Below are positions 45,648 through 53,874 of a DNA stretch of 64,000 nucleotides, in pieces. The DNA comes from Microbispora siamensis. Its GTDB lineage: Bacteria > Actinomycetota > Actinomycetes > Streptosporangiales > Streptosporangiaceae. The stretch spans positions 62,001 to 126,000 of the forward strand of contig NZ_BOOF01000017.1 of the NCBI RefSeq assembly GCF_016863095.1. Direction: 5' to 3'. A program made the position numbers and the translations under genes. The notes beneath the pieces are model-generated. The model searched no databases. It was given only the letters and a program-made list of their open reading frames with translations, and was not told the DNA's origin. The stretch's first letter is position 1, and each line of letters begins with the position of its first letter.

Positions 45648-46469
45648 CTACCCGCGCACCGCCTGGATGTCCAGCTCTACTTTCAGTGTCGCGCCGATCA
45701 GCGAGATCCCCGCCTGGACGACCTGGTTGTAGGTCATGGCGAAGTCCTCGCGGCGCAACTCCGTGACCGCGCGGAACGCCGCCCGCAGCCCGCCCCACAG
45801 GTCCGGTCCGGTGCCCAGGTAGGTCATGTCGAGATCGACCGGGCGGGTGACGCCGCTCAGCGTCAGCACGCCGTGCACCGTCCACCGGTCCGGGCCCGCC
45901 GGCGACAGCCCGGTGCTCCGGTACGTGATGACCGGGTGCACCGGGACGTCGAGGAAGTCCGCGGATCGCAGGTGATCATCGCGCATCCGGCTGCCCGTGT
46001 CGATGGACTCGGCGACGATCTCGGCGACCACGGACGACTCCTCCGGAGTGGCGCCCATCTCGATCCGGCCGGAGAACTCGGTGAACCGCCCCTGCACGCT
46101 GCTGAGGCCGAGGTGCCGGGCCGTGGCCGAGATCTTCGAGTGTTCCGGGTCGATCGTCCACACGCCGGGCGGCGGAAGCTCGGTGCCGCCCTGCCGGGCC
46201 AGCACCAGCGTGCCGGCCTCGGCGGCGCCCGAGGCGGTCGCGATCGCGGTGGACGCGGCCGGCGCGTACCCGATCGCGGTCGCGACCACCGTGTAGACGC
46301 CCGGCGGCAGCGGGGCGGTGACGACCTGCCCGTCGGCGTCCGCCTCCGCCCGCGCCACCTGGTGGCCGGTCGTGTCCGTCACCGTGACGACCGCGTGCTG
46401 CACGGCCCAGCCATCCTTGCTCCTGACCAGGGCGTGCAATCCCCTGGGGACCGCCTCGGAGACGCTCAT
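45648..46469 (-). CDS. YceI-family protein with N-terminal carboxypeptidase-regulatory-like domain
   Basis: 273 aa from ATG 46469, overlapping the exporter stop (ATGA). Residues about 5-95 form a carboxypeptidase-regulatory-like beta-sandwich (GLHALVRSKDGWAVQHAVVT, PPGVYTVVATAIGY). Residues about 103-273 are a YceI lipocalin-like barrel (WTIDPEHSKISATARHLG, HGVLTLSGVTRPVDLDMTYLG), known to bind isoprenoid or amphiphilic ligands. No signal peptide is visible. The same N-terminal domain type occurs three times in the exporter, so the two proteins may interact or share a ligand. Confidence 0.86.
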   Translation of the reverse strand: MSVSEAVPRGLHALVRSKDGWAVQHAVVTVTDTTGHQVARAEADADGQVVTAPLPPGVYTVVATAIGYAPAASTAIATASGAAEAGTLVLARQGGTELPPPGVWTIDPEHSKISATARHLGLSSVQGRFTEFSGRIEMGATPEESSVVAEIVAESIDTGSRMRDDHLRSADFLDVPVHPVITYRSTGLSPAGPDRWTVHGVLTLSGVTRPVDLDMTYLGTGPDLWGGLRAAFRAVTELRREDFAMTYNQVVQAGISLIGATLKVELDIQAVRG

Positions 46470-49045
46470 CGCTCGTGTCCCAGCCACACGTCGTACGGCT
46501 CGTCGCCCTGGCCGCCCAGGTTCAGCGTGCTCGCCACGGGCGGGTAGCCGCTCGCGACGATGGTGTACTGCCCGCCGGTCAGGTCGGTGAAGGCGTACTC
46601 GCCGTCCTCGCCGGTGGTCGCCACGCCCACCACGTTGCCGGCGGCGTCGAGCAGCGTGACCCTGGCGTCGGCCAGCGGCACGCCGTCCTTGACGCGGACC
46701 GTCCCCCGCACCCGCGCGCCGGGGAGCAGCACGACGTCGTGCCGGGTCTGGCCGGTGCCCAGCACCTCGATCGGGACGGCGGCCGGACGGTACGCCGCGC
46801 CGCTGACCGTGAGCGTGTAGGTGCCGGCCACGACGCCGGAGAAGGAGAAGCCGCCCTGAGGGTCGGTCGAACTGCTGGCCACGACCTCGCCGCGCACGTC
46901 GGTCACGACGACCACCGCGTCGGCGACCGGCGTCCCGTCGGTCCCGCGTACGGTGCCGACGAGTCGGCCCGACGCCGCGAGCACCATGTCGAAGTCCACC
47001 GGCTGGTCGCCCACGACGAGCGTCGCGACCTGCGGCTCCCGGTCGCCCGCCGACGCGATCAGCACGTACGTCCCGCTGCCCGGCGTCCCGAGCGCGTAGC
47101 CCCCGTCGTCCCTGGTGACCGTACGGCCGAGCTGGTGGCCGCGTACGTCGATCAACGTGAGCGTGGCGCGGCCCACGGGCACGCCGTCCTGGCCCTTGAC
47201 GAACCCGCGGATGCCCACGCCGCCCGGCTCGTGCGTCTCCATGGCGAGCGCGGCGTACGGCTGAGCCTGCGTGGCGGTGAGGACCTGCGCGTTCAGGGGC
47301 TGCGCGTCCAATGGCTGCGCGCTCAGGGGCTGCGTGGCGGCGTGGCCGTTCGGCGAGGCGAACTCGGCCTCGGCCGTGATCGGCCGCTGCGGGTCGCGCT
47401 GCTGCCTGTCTCGCTGAGCGTGGCGTCCGGTCACGGCGCCGTTGCGCTGGCGGGCGACCTCGGGGTCGAGGGTCTCGTCGGTCTCCGGCGCGTCGGCGCG
47501 GACGGTGATCGCGCTGGTCCGCAGCGGGACCTCCTTGATGAACAGCACGGCGACCAGCGCCAGGAAGGCGACCGGCGCGGCGTAGAGGAACAGGTCGCCC
47601 ACGCCGTGGCCGTACGCGCTCTCGACGACGGTGCGGATCGGGGCGGGCAGCGCGGACAGCTTGGGAATCGAGCCGCTGTCGGCGCCGGTCCCCTTGACGC
47701 CCAGCGCGGCCAGGCCCTCCTCCAGGTAGTTCTTCACGCGGTTGACCATCACGGCGCCCAGCGCCGACACGCCGATCGCACCGCCGAGGGAACGGAAGAA
47801 CGCGACCACGGAACTGCCCGCGCCGAGGTCCTCCGCCCGCACCTGGTTCTGCACGGCGAGCACGAGGTTCTGCTGGCTCATGCCGATGCCGACGCCGATG
47901 CAGAACATGAATACCGCGACGAGCCAGTAGTCGGTGTCGTACCGCAGCATGCCCATCAGCGCGAACCCGGCGGTGAGGAAGAACGCGCCGGAGACCAGGA
48001 AGACCTTCCAGTGGCCGGTGCGGGTGATGATCTGCCCGGAGACCGTGGAGGAGATGGCCAGGCCCAGGATCATCGGCAGCGTCATGAGGCCGGCCACCGT
48101 GGGCGTCTCGCCGCGGGCGAGCTGGAAGTACTGGCTCAGGAAGGTCGTCGCGCCGAACATGCCCACGCCGACCAGCACGCTGGCGACCACCGCGAGGCTG
48201 ACCGTCCGCATCCTGAACAGGCGCAGCGGGACGATGGGCTCACTGGCCTTCGACTCCACCAGGAGGAACAGCGCCGCGAGCACGACGGCCCCGCCGACCA
48301 TCGCGCCGGTCTGCCAGGACAGCCAGTCGTACTTGTTGCCCGCGAACGACACCCAGATCAGCAGCAGGGAGACCGAGGCGGCGATGAGGACCGCGCCGCC
48401 CCAGTCGATGCGCACGTCGCGCTTGAGCACCGGCAGGTGGAGGGTCTTCTGCAGCACGATCAGCGAGAGGATCGCGAACGGCACGCCGACGTAGAAGCAC
48501 CAGCGCCAGCCCAGCCACGAGGTGTCGACGATCAGCCCGCCGATGAGCGGGCCGCCGATCGTGGCGACGGCGAACACCGCGCCCAGGTAGCCCGAGTAGC
48601 GCCCCCGCTCTCGCGGCGAGATCATCGCTGCCATGATCACCTGGGACAGCGCGGTGAGGCCGCCGACGCCGAGGCCCTGGACGACCCGCGCCGTGATCAG
48701 CATCGACGGGTTCTGCGACAGGCCGGCGATGGCGGAGCCGATCACGTACACGATCAGCCCGAGCTGGATCAGCAGCTTCTTGCTGAACAGGTCGGACAGC
48801 TTGCCCCAGATCGGCGTCGAGACCGTCGCCGCGAGCAGGGTCGCGGTGATCACCCAGGTGTAGGTCGTCTCGTCCGCGTGCAGTTCCGCGGTGATCGTGG
48901 GGAGCGCGTTCGACACGACGGTCGACGACAGGATCGCGACGAACATCCCCAGCATCAGGCCCGAGAGCGCCTCCAGGATCTCCCGGTGCGTCATCGCGGG
49001 GGCCGCCGTGCCTGGCGGCGTCTCCCGCGTCATCGCATTCGCCAT
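46466..49045 (-). CDS. DHA2-type MFS exporter with three C-terminal carboxypeptidase-regulatory-like domains
   Basis: 859 aa from ATG 49045 (MANAMTRE), preceded by GGGGAAGG. Residues about 20-515 form a 14-helix EmrB/QacA-type exporter: LDATIV-like motif C region SSTVVSNALPTI, WGKLSDLFSKK (motif A), and LGWRWCFYVGVPFAIL. A polar linker (about 520-610) contains a QPL(S/D/N)A repeat. Three beta-sandwich domains follow (GFVKGQDGVPVGRATLTL, GTVRGTDGTPVADAVVVV and GTVRVKDGVPLADARVTL). Such a tail is unusual on MFS proteins. It is the first gene of an operon with yceI and marR. Confidence 0.9.
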   Translation of the reverse strand: MANAMTRETPPGTAAPAMTHREILEALSGLMLGMFVAILSSTVVSNALPTITAELHADETTYTWVITATLLAATVSTPIWGKLSDLFSKKLLIQLGLIVYVIGSAIAGLSQNPSMLITARVVQGLGVGGLTALSQVIMAAMISPRERGRYSGYLGAVFAVATIGGPLIGGLIVDTSWLGWRWCFYVGVPFAILSLIVLQKTLHLPVLKRDVRIDWGGAVLIAASVSLLLIWVSFAGNKYDWLSWQTGAMVGGAVVLAALFLLVESKASEPIVPLRLFRMRTVSLAVVASVLVGVGMFGATTFLSQYFQLARGETPTVAGLMTLPMILGLAISSTVSGQIITRTGHWKVFLVSGAFFLTAGFALMGMLRYDTDYWLVAVFMFCIGVGIGMSQQNLVLAVQNQVRAEDLGAGSSVVAFFRSLGGAIGVSALGAVMVNRVKNYLEEGLAALGVKGTGADSGSIPKLSALPAPIRTVVESAYGHGVGDLFLYAAPVAFLALVAVLFIKEVPLRTSAITVRADAPETDETLDPEVARQRNGAVTGRHAQRDRQQRDPQRPITAEAEFASPNGHAATQPLSAQPLDAQPLNAQVLTATQAQPYAALAMETHEPGGVGIRGFVKGQDGVPVGRATLTLIDVRGHQLGRTVTRDDGGYALGTPGSGTYVLIASAGDREPQVATLVVGDQPVDFDMVLAASGRLVGTVRGTDGTPVADAVVVVTDVRGEVVASSSTDPQGGFSFSGVVAGTYTLTVSGAAYRPAAVPIEVLGTGQTRHDVVLLPGARVRGTVRVKDGVPLADARVTLLDAAGNVVGVATTGEDGEYAFTDLTGGQYTIVASGYPPVASTLNLGGQGDEPYDVWLGHER
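47284..47335 (-). repeat. 15-bp-period repeat in the exporter linker
   Basis: Three to four imperfect 15-bp units encode QPL(S/D/N)A repeats between the membrane domain and the C-terminal beta-sandwich domains of the MFS exporter. Confidence 0.65.
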
Positions 49046-49070
49046 CGAAGTCCTTCCCCGTGTGATCAAA

Positions 49071-49085
49071 CTTAGTTACCCTAAG
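49071..49085 (-). promoter_or_regulatory. Probable MarR operator
   Basis: CTTAG-TTACC-CTAAG is a perfect 5-bp inverted repeat with a 5-bp centre, 26 bases upstream of the exporter ATG. It begins immediately beside the candidate -10 element, so repressor binding would block initiation. The operon's own MarR is the natural candidate ligand. Confidence 0.6.
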
Positions 49086-49087
49086 CA

Positions 49088-49115
49088 ATCATATCCTGAT
49101 CGTTGCTTCGGGCAA
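49088..49115 (-). promoter_or_regulatory. Promoter of the MFS-yceI-marR operon
   Basis: On the minus strand, TTGCCC (49110-49115) and TATGAT (49088-49093) are separated by 16 bases. The -10 matches 5 of 6 consensus bases. Transcription would begin within the CTTAG/CTAAG palindrome. Confidence 0.55.
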
Positions 49116-49152
49116 CCAAATGGTCATGGTCCGGGGTTCGCCGGAAATGACG

Positions 49153-49181
49153 AAGGCCCTGAACCCGCAGGTCAGGGCCTT
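49153..49181 (-). terminator. Terminator after yajQ
   Basis: AAGGCCCTGA and TCAGGGCCTT form a perfect 10-bp stem with a 9-base loop, 28 bases beyond the yajQ stop. It also separates yajQ from the exporter promoter. Confidence 0.75.
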
Positions 49182-49208
49182 GTACTGGTAGTGCGGATGT
49201 GACGCGAG

Positions 49209-49700
49209 TCACCGATAGTTGACGAACTGAAGGGCGATGTCGAGGTCCTTGCCCTTGAGCAGGGAGATCACCTCCTGGAGGTCGTCCTTCTTCTTGGAGC
49301 TGACCCGGAGCTCTTCGCCCTGGATCTGCGCCTTCACGCCCTTCGGGCCCTCGTCCCGGATGAGCTTGGAGATCTTCTTGGCGTTCTCCTGGTCGATGCC
49401 CTCCTTGAGGGACACCACCAGGCGGTACTCCTTGCCGGACAGCTTCGGCTCGCCCGCGTCCAGGATCTTGAGGGACAGGTTGCGCTTGACGATCTTCTCC
49501 TTGAAGACGTCGAGAACCGCGTTGGCCCGCTCCTCGCTGTTCGCCTTGATCTCGATGTCCTTCTGCCCCGACCAGGAGATGCTCGCGCCCGTACCCTTGA
49601 AGTCGAAGCGGTGCCCGACCTCCTTGACCGTCTGGTTCAGGGCGTTGTCGACCTCCTGCCGGTCGATCTTGCTCACCACGTCGAAACTGCTGTCGGCCAT
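49209..49700 (-). CDS. yajQ: YajQ-family nucleotide-binding protein
   Basis: 163 aa, standard length for the family. It opens [20 protein letters not shown] and contains [22 protein letters not shown] and [20 protein letters not shown], all conserved in YajQ. The protein has two RNP-like folds and is reported elsewhere to bind nucleotides such as cyclic di-GMP. A terminator hairpin follows it, so it is transcribed separately from the exporter operon. Confidence 0.95.
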   Translation of the reverse strand: MADSSFDVVSKIDRQEVDNALNQTVKEVGHRFDFKGTGASISWSGQKDIEIKANSEERANAVLDVFKEKIVKRNLSLKILDAGEPKLSGKEYRLVVSLKEGIDQENAKKISKLIRDEGPKGVKAQIQGEELRVSSKKKDDLQEVISLLKGKDLDIALQFVNYR

Positions 49701-49754
49701 CGGTGTCCGTGTCCTCTCTCCGTTACCCTTCGAGATTAGTGGGCCCCGATGTGA

Positions 49755-50234
49755 TCAGAGGTCTTTCCTCATCACGACGCGGGGCGCCACCTCTATGCCG
49801 AGGGCCCGCTCGTGCTCGACCAGCGCGGTGAGCTCCGGCCCCCACTCGTGGGGTGGTACGACGCGGAAGCCGCGCCGGGCGTACCAGGGGGCGTTCCACG
49901 GCACGTCCCGGAACGTCGTCAGCGTCACCGCCGCAGTACCGGCCTCTGCGGCCGCTCTGGAGACGGCCTCGAGGAGCCGGGTCCCGATCCCTCGGTTGCC
50001 GTGATCGGGATGTACGGCGATCTGCTCGAGGTGGGTGAGTCCGTCGACCACCCCGAGCAGAGCGAACCCCATGGGCGGCCGGCCTGCCACGATGACACGC
50101 CTGGGATCGTCGCACTCCTCGATGACCGTGGTGCCCGGCGGGAAGACGATGCCCAGCGGCACGAACATCCCGTCCGCCGCCCTCTCGATCTCCGCCAGGG
50201 CCGCGAGATCCGCCCGCTCCGCCTGTCTGATCAC
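49755..50234 (-). CDS. GNAT-family N-acetyltransferase
   Basis: 159 aa from GTG 50234. The acetyl-CoA-binding region is LEQIAVHPDHGNRGIGTRLL (motif A, R/Q-x-x-G-x-G/A) and the C-terminal FRDVPWNAPWYARRGFRVV matches motif B. It acetylates a small molecule or peptide amine; the substrate is not evident. It diverges from the tRNA-Tyr gene. Confidence 0.88.
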   Translation of the reverse strand: MIRQAERADLAALAEIERAADGMFVPLGIVFPPGTTVIEECDDPRRVIVAGRPPMGFALLGVVDGLTHLEQIAVHPDHGNRGIGTRLLEAVSRAAAEAGTAAVTLTTFRDVPWNAPWYARRGFRVVPPHEWGPELTALVEHERALGIEVAPRVVMRKDL

Positions 50235-50344
50235 CGTCCCACTATGGCCGGTGGGCTGTCATGCCTGCTCCCGTATTTCCGGGGCCCTGCGGTGGGTGAG
50301 GGGGCCGAGCCGGAACCCATGTCACGTGCACCCGGGAAGTCCGC

Positions 50345-50350
50345 TATTCT
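50345..50350 (+). promoter_or_regulatory. Candidate -10 element of the tRNA-Tyr gene
   Basis: TATTCT lies about 31 bases before the mature tRNA 5' end. No convincing -35 element is visible at the expected distance. Confidence 0.35.
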
Positions 50351-50381
50351 TCTACCTGTCGCCGCAGCGAGCGGAAGACAA

Positions 50382-50466
50382 GGCAGGTTGCCCGAGTGGC
50401 CAAAGGGAGCGGTCTGTAAAACCGTCGGCTCAGCCTACCCAGGTTCGAACCCTGGACCTGCCACCA
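50382..50466 (+). tRNA. tRNA-Tyr (anticodon GTA)
   Basis: The acceptor arms GGCAGGT and ACCTGCC pair, followed by the discriminator A and an encoded CCA. The anticodon loop CTGTAAA gives GTA at 50416-50418. A long variable arm (class II) and the T-loop GTTCGAACCC are present. 85 nt. The gene is intact even though its 3' half is the integration site of the element downstream. Confidence 0.97.
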
Positions 50467-50474
50467 GCAGGAAA
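50411..50474 (+). repeat. Left attachment repeat (3' half of tRNA-Tyr)
   Basis: This 64-bp block, from just before the anticodon loop to 8 bases past the CCA end, is repeated exactly at 53558-53621. Weaker similarity continues about 35 bases further on both sides, through the terminator. This is the layout left by tyrosine-recombinase integration into a tRNA gene. Confidence 0.9.
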
Positions 50475-50515
50475 AGAGCCCCTGACCAGCAGCGATGCGG
50501 GTCCGGGGCTCTTTT
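50472..50515 (+). terminator. Terminator of tRNA-Tyr
   Basis: AAAAGAGCCCC and GGGGCTCTTTT form a perfect 11-bp stem around a 22-base loop and end in a T run, directly after the tRNA. Confidence 0.85.
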
Positions 50516-50585
50516 CGCGTGTCCGATGGTGTCCGGCCGTCAACGGCTCCCTACGGGTGATCGTGCCGAATACGTGCCGAAGTTT

Positions 50586-51644
50586 TCAGGGCTTCGTGGC
50601 GTCCAAGATCCGGCGCATTGCTTCGGTCTCCTGCCCGTGGATGCACTTGGCGTAGACCCGTAGGAGCACGTCCACGCTGTGCCCTGCCCACTCGGCAACC
50701 TGGGGCGCCGGACTCCCGCGTTGAGCCACGTGGACACGGCGGCGTGCCGCAGGGCGTATGGCACGTCCATGAGGGCGACGCGGCTTCTTCGGCTGAGAAT
50801 GCCTTCTCACGAGCGTCATGGAAGACCTTGAGGTAGGCGCGATCGGTCATGATCCCGCCTCGGGGTTCCACGAAGACGCGCCCATCGGGGCCAGCGCCGT
50901 ACGCCTTCAGGTGCGCCCGTAGCAGCGTGACCAACTCCGGATGGATCGGCACCGATCTAGTCTCGCCTTCCGCTCGATGCTTGAGGGCGCGACGTTCCCT
51001 GGGCTGGCCGCTGTTGGTCCAGCGGCTTCCGGCGCGGGGCTCAGCGTTGGTCAGGCGCATCTATCTCTCCCCAGCCATCGTCAGGGAGGCTCACGAGATG
51101 TTCCCGGCGCAGGTCGACGGCCTCTTCCGGGCGTAGGGCGGCGTAGTACATGCAGCCGAAGAAGGCTTCCATTCGCTCTCCCCGCTTGCTGTCCTTACGT
51201 ACCGCCATGAGGAACCGGCGAGCCTGTTCGATGTTGATCACGGTGCGAGGGTCCACGGTGGAAAGCGTCCGGGGCTTGGTCCACTTCACAGCCTTGAGCG
51301 GGTTGCCTGGCAGGGCTCCGATCTCCCGCGCGTATTCCATGGCGTTGTTGAGGACCATTCGCTTCCGGTTCGCAGTGTTCGCCGCGGCGAGCTTCCCGTC
51401 TTTTCGTCCGGCTGATCCGATCCAGCACCGCGCGGGCCAGAGTGGCGCCCTTCCCCGGTTCGGTGAATGCGGCCAGAGCGATTGTGTGCTGATCCAACCA
51501 GCGCAAAGCGGCGAGAGTTCTGCCGGCGTGCTCGTGACGGCTCGCTTCTCTGGCCCCAACCAGATCATCAAGGTAGGAGATATTCCGGCTTCTGTCCTGC
51601 CCGCTCCCGCATCGCGGTTGAGGGCTGGGCGTTGACAGTGTCAC
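50586..51644 (-). pseudogene. Tyrosine-type site-specific integrase, multiply frameshifted
   Basis: The integrase can be read only by joining several frames on the minus strand. N-terminal part (51644 to ~51410): HEHAGRTLAALRWLDQHTIA. Middle (~51410 to ~51060): KLAAANTANRKRMVLNNAME and the first catalytic Arg in YYAALRPEEAVDLRREHL. Then RSVPIHPELVTLLRAHLKAY, the box II region YALRHAAVSTWLNAGV, and finally PQVAEWAGHSVDVLLRVYAK with the catalytic His and Tyr. At least four frame breaks are needed (near 51410, 51060, 50780 and 50710). It faces the tRNA, as in integrative elements, and is almost certainly inactive. Confidence 0.85.
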
Positions 51645-51665
51645 GCGGGTGAACTCGGCTACGTG

Positions 51666-52010
51666 CTATTCATCACCATAGGCGTCTTCATCGTCCCCGT
51701 ACATAAAGCGGTGTGCGAGATCCTCTTCAAACTGGACGATATGTTGCTGTGGCAGGTTAGCCGCTCGTATCTCATCTGAACCAGTCAGGGTCAGTTCGCA
51801 GACCGGGCATTTCAAGAAAGTCGACACATAAACTGCGTCGCTATAAAGAATTTTCCCTTCGAGGCGCTCGGTGCTTCTGCGGACTTCGTCTGATTTTATC
51901 CAGATCTTGTTCTTGCAGGCTGGGCATTCGGCGAAAAAAATCGGCTTAACTTCGCCATTGCCCATCCCATACCAAGCATAGGGCAGGGGCCCCGAGGGAG
52001 GATCTGGCAA
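51666..52010 (-). pseudogene. Zinc-ribbon ORF, probably the 3' half of a split HEPN/zinc-ribbon gene
   Basis: 114 aa if read from TTG 52010. Two CxxC pairs, ECPACKNK and KCPVCELT, about 45 residues apart, suggest a zinc ribbon, with ILYSDAVYV between. The frame stays open upstream of the TTG to about 52050 (DAGDERAAREGKLPDPP), reaching the end of the HEPN ORF, which stops in another frame. This suggests one original gene broken by a single frame change, rather than two genes. The local G+C is low: 51841-51900 has 28 G/C in 60. A true two-gene operon or programmed frameshift remains possible. Confidence 0.6.
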
Positions 52011-52050
52011 TTTTCCCTCTCGGGCTGCCCGTTCATCACCCGCATCGCAA

Positions 52051-52596
52051 CTAGCAGGTCTCGTGCGGCTTAATGCGTGTGTTGACCTCCTTTATTACTG
52101 CCTGATCCGCCTTATCCACCAGAGTGCGGCCCCAGCCGATGATCTCGTCGCCGACGATGTCCTTGGCCTCGACCCCCAGGTGAGCGCAGATGATGTCTAC
52201 CACGCGAGTGAAGCTGGGTAGCCATCCTGCTGCGTCAATGTCGAGGGCGGCCATACCGGAGTGGAGCTCGGCATTCCGTAAGTTGATCAAGGCGATAGCT
52301 GGAGCTTTTAAGTCGGACTCCGCTGTAGGTGGAAGTAGTTGAGTCAACCTCTCGATGGCGGTAGAGATCGGAATGGTCTTAGCCTTGGCGTTCTCCTGTC
52401 CTCGCACGGCATCGACCATGAAAATCGGATCAGCATTAAGGGCTGGGCTAGTCTCTGCTAGCCCAGCTCGAATTAGCAATTCCACACCCAGCAGGAGCCA
52501 GGTCGCCATCACGTCACACTCGGAGTCGGAGCTGGCCTGTGCAGCACGCTTGAAATATCGCGAAGCCTTGCCGATCAAGCTGTCGTAGTCCCACAT
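52051..52596 (-). CDS. HEPN-motif protein (possible 5' half of a split gene)
   Basis: 181 aa from ATG 52596 (MWDYDSLIGKASRYF), with GGGAG upstream; an earlier in-frame start at 52668 is less likely. The protein is all-helical with ATWLLLGVELLIRAGLAET, then LINLRNAELHSGMAAL, which contains RNAELH, the R-N-x3-H motif of HEPN RNase-type domains. HEPN proteins act in toxin-antitoxin, abortive infection and other defence systems. The ORF ends IKPHETC, where the zinc-ribbon ORF takes over in another frame. It lies inside a decaying integrative element, which supports a defence or selfish role. No partner nucleotidyltransferase (MNT) is present. Confidence 0.65.
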   Translation of the reverse strand: MWDYDSLIGKASRYFKRAAQASSDSECDVMATWLLLGVELLIRAGLAETSPALNADPIFMVDAVRGQENAKAKTIPISTAIERLTQLLPPTAESDLKAPAIALINLRNAELHSGMAALDIDAAGWLPSFTRVVDIICAHLGVEAKDIVGDEIIGWGRTLVDKADQAVIKEVNTRIKPHETC

Positions 52597-52811
52597 CAGG
52601 GCTCCCGCATGTATTCGCCTCAGGATACGTATCGCAGCCCCATCTACGGCGGGACGACGATGCAGCAAATGGCTGCAGCGGAGGGCCTGCGTGTCCGGAA
52701 AACTGCGGATGCGCCATGCCGACCTCCACTACCATCACCATATGGCCACTGATCCCGGCTGAAGCGCGGGGACTGGCAGTGTGAGTGAGCTGCATGCGGG
52801 AGGTGTGCTCG
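52597..52811. other. Intergenic stretch inside the element
   Basis: No gene with a ribosome-binding site or recognisable product is visible here. It probably holds the promoter of the HEPN ORF on the minus strand. The last ~20 bases are the 3' side of the small lipoprotein gene's neighbourhood. Confidence 0.4.
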
Positions 52812-53159
52812 CTATTTACCTATCAGCCAGGATGTCCCCTTGCAGATCCGCGGGCCATAGGTATAGGTCTTTCCGGTCTCGCTCGTCGCGATCAGGATCG
52901 CGTCTGGCTCCGGATTGGTGCAGGCGCTGTCCGCGAAGCCGTAGGAATATCCTTCCCCGGGATCAAGGGCCTGGAGAGTCCTGGTGCCCCATTTCCATTT
53001 CACCGTGACGGTTTCCTGACTGTAGTTGATGATGTAAAACATCGCCTCGGCGCGAGGTTGACAGGCGCTCGATGCCAGAGCGCCGGCGATGACCAGCCCC
53101 ATGGCCAGCGCCCGAACTCTGGAAGTCGCCACGGCTGCAGCCGTATCTCGCGTAATCAT
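52812..53159 (-). CDS. Small lipoprotein of unknown function
   Basis: 115 aa from ATG 53159. The signal peptide has an Arg-containing n-region, the hydrophobic core LAMGLVIAGALASSAC and a lipobox Cys. The mature ~80 residues contain FYIINYSQETVTVKWKWG, YSYGFADSAC and TYTYGPRICKG, a compact beta-rich fold with two further Cys that could pair. No family recognised. Lying inside the integrative element, it may alter the cell surface (for example, superinfection exclusion), but that is speculation. Confidence 0.6.
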   Translation of the reverse strand: MITRDTAAAVATSRVRALAMGLVIAGALASSACQPRAEAMFYIINYSQETVTVKWKWGTRTLQALDPGEGYSYGFADSACTNPEPDAILIATSETGKTYTYGPRICKGTSWLIGK

Positions 53160-53557
53160 TCGGCAGCTCCGCATCCGCCCGATCTCCAACTCTCCAAGAG
53201 TACGCCGGAAATGCCATGTTGATCAGCGAATGGGACGGTGGATACACCGAGGGCGGCCCTGTTCTCACGGTAATCGCAGTGAGCCCCGCCGTAGCGGTGG
53301 GGTGGGCTGTCCCTCTCCTATGGCGGCACGGCACCGCTGATTGGTGGGACAGGGGGCGTCCCAACGCGGGCTGAGCGATCACGTGTCTCTATCAAGGGCT
53401 CTGAGAAGCCCGTAGACGGCCATTCACGCCATAGCGGTCAAGACACGGCCCCATCATTGATCTCGTCACGGACGCGCTACCCTCATGATCATGCCGGATG
53501 CGTGCCGAATTTTGAGTGTCGAGATAAGTTGCCGCAGGTAGAAGCGATTAGGCGGCG
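53160..53557. other. Non-coding right part of the integrative element
   Basis: About 400 bp with no credible gene. I see no excisionase, replication gene or second recombinase. Short open frames here lack ribosome-binding sites and recognisable sequence. Further decayed element genes may be hidden. Confidence 0.45.
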
Positions 53558-53621
53558 GGTCTGTAAAACCGTCGGCTCAGCCTACCCAGGTTCGAACCCT
53601 GGACCTGCCACCAGCAGGAAA
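53558..53621 (+). repeat. Right attachment repeat (tRNA-Tyr 3' fragment)
   Basis: 64 bp identical to the 3' half of tRNA-Tyr, from GGTCTGTAAAAC through the CCA end and 8 bases beyond. The 5' half of a tRNA is absent, so this is not a second gene. A degenerate copy of the tRNA terminator follows (53622-53660) with scattered mismatches. Confidence 0.9.
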
Positions 53622-53874
53622 GTGGCCCCTGATCAGCAGAGATGCCGGTCGGGGGCTTCTTCGTTTCATGATCCGCGAGTATTTTTGGTTCCCCGTGATC
53701 GCCCCTGGCGCAGGGCACGCCTGGGGCACGCGATCGATAGGTTCTCCTGCGCGGACGCGCACGTCTCGCCAGCCTGATCACCTTGCAACCGAGGTCCCCT
53801 CTGGAGGCATTTGCTCGACTGTGGCGCAGCGTTGGCGCATACTGCGCTCGGTCCCTTTTCTTGAGGGGTGGTCA

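Noticed and set aside
53551-53613. A second tRNA-Tyr gene
   Set aside because: Only the 3' half is present; the D-arm and 5' acceptor strand are missing, so it is an attachment-site copy.
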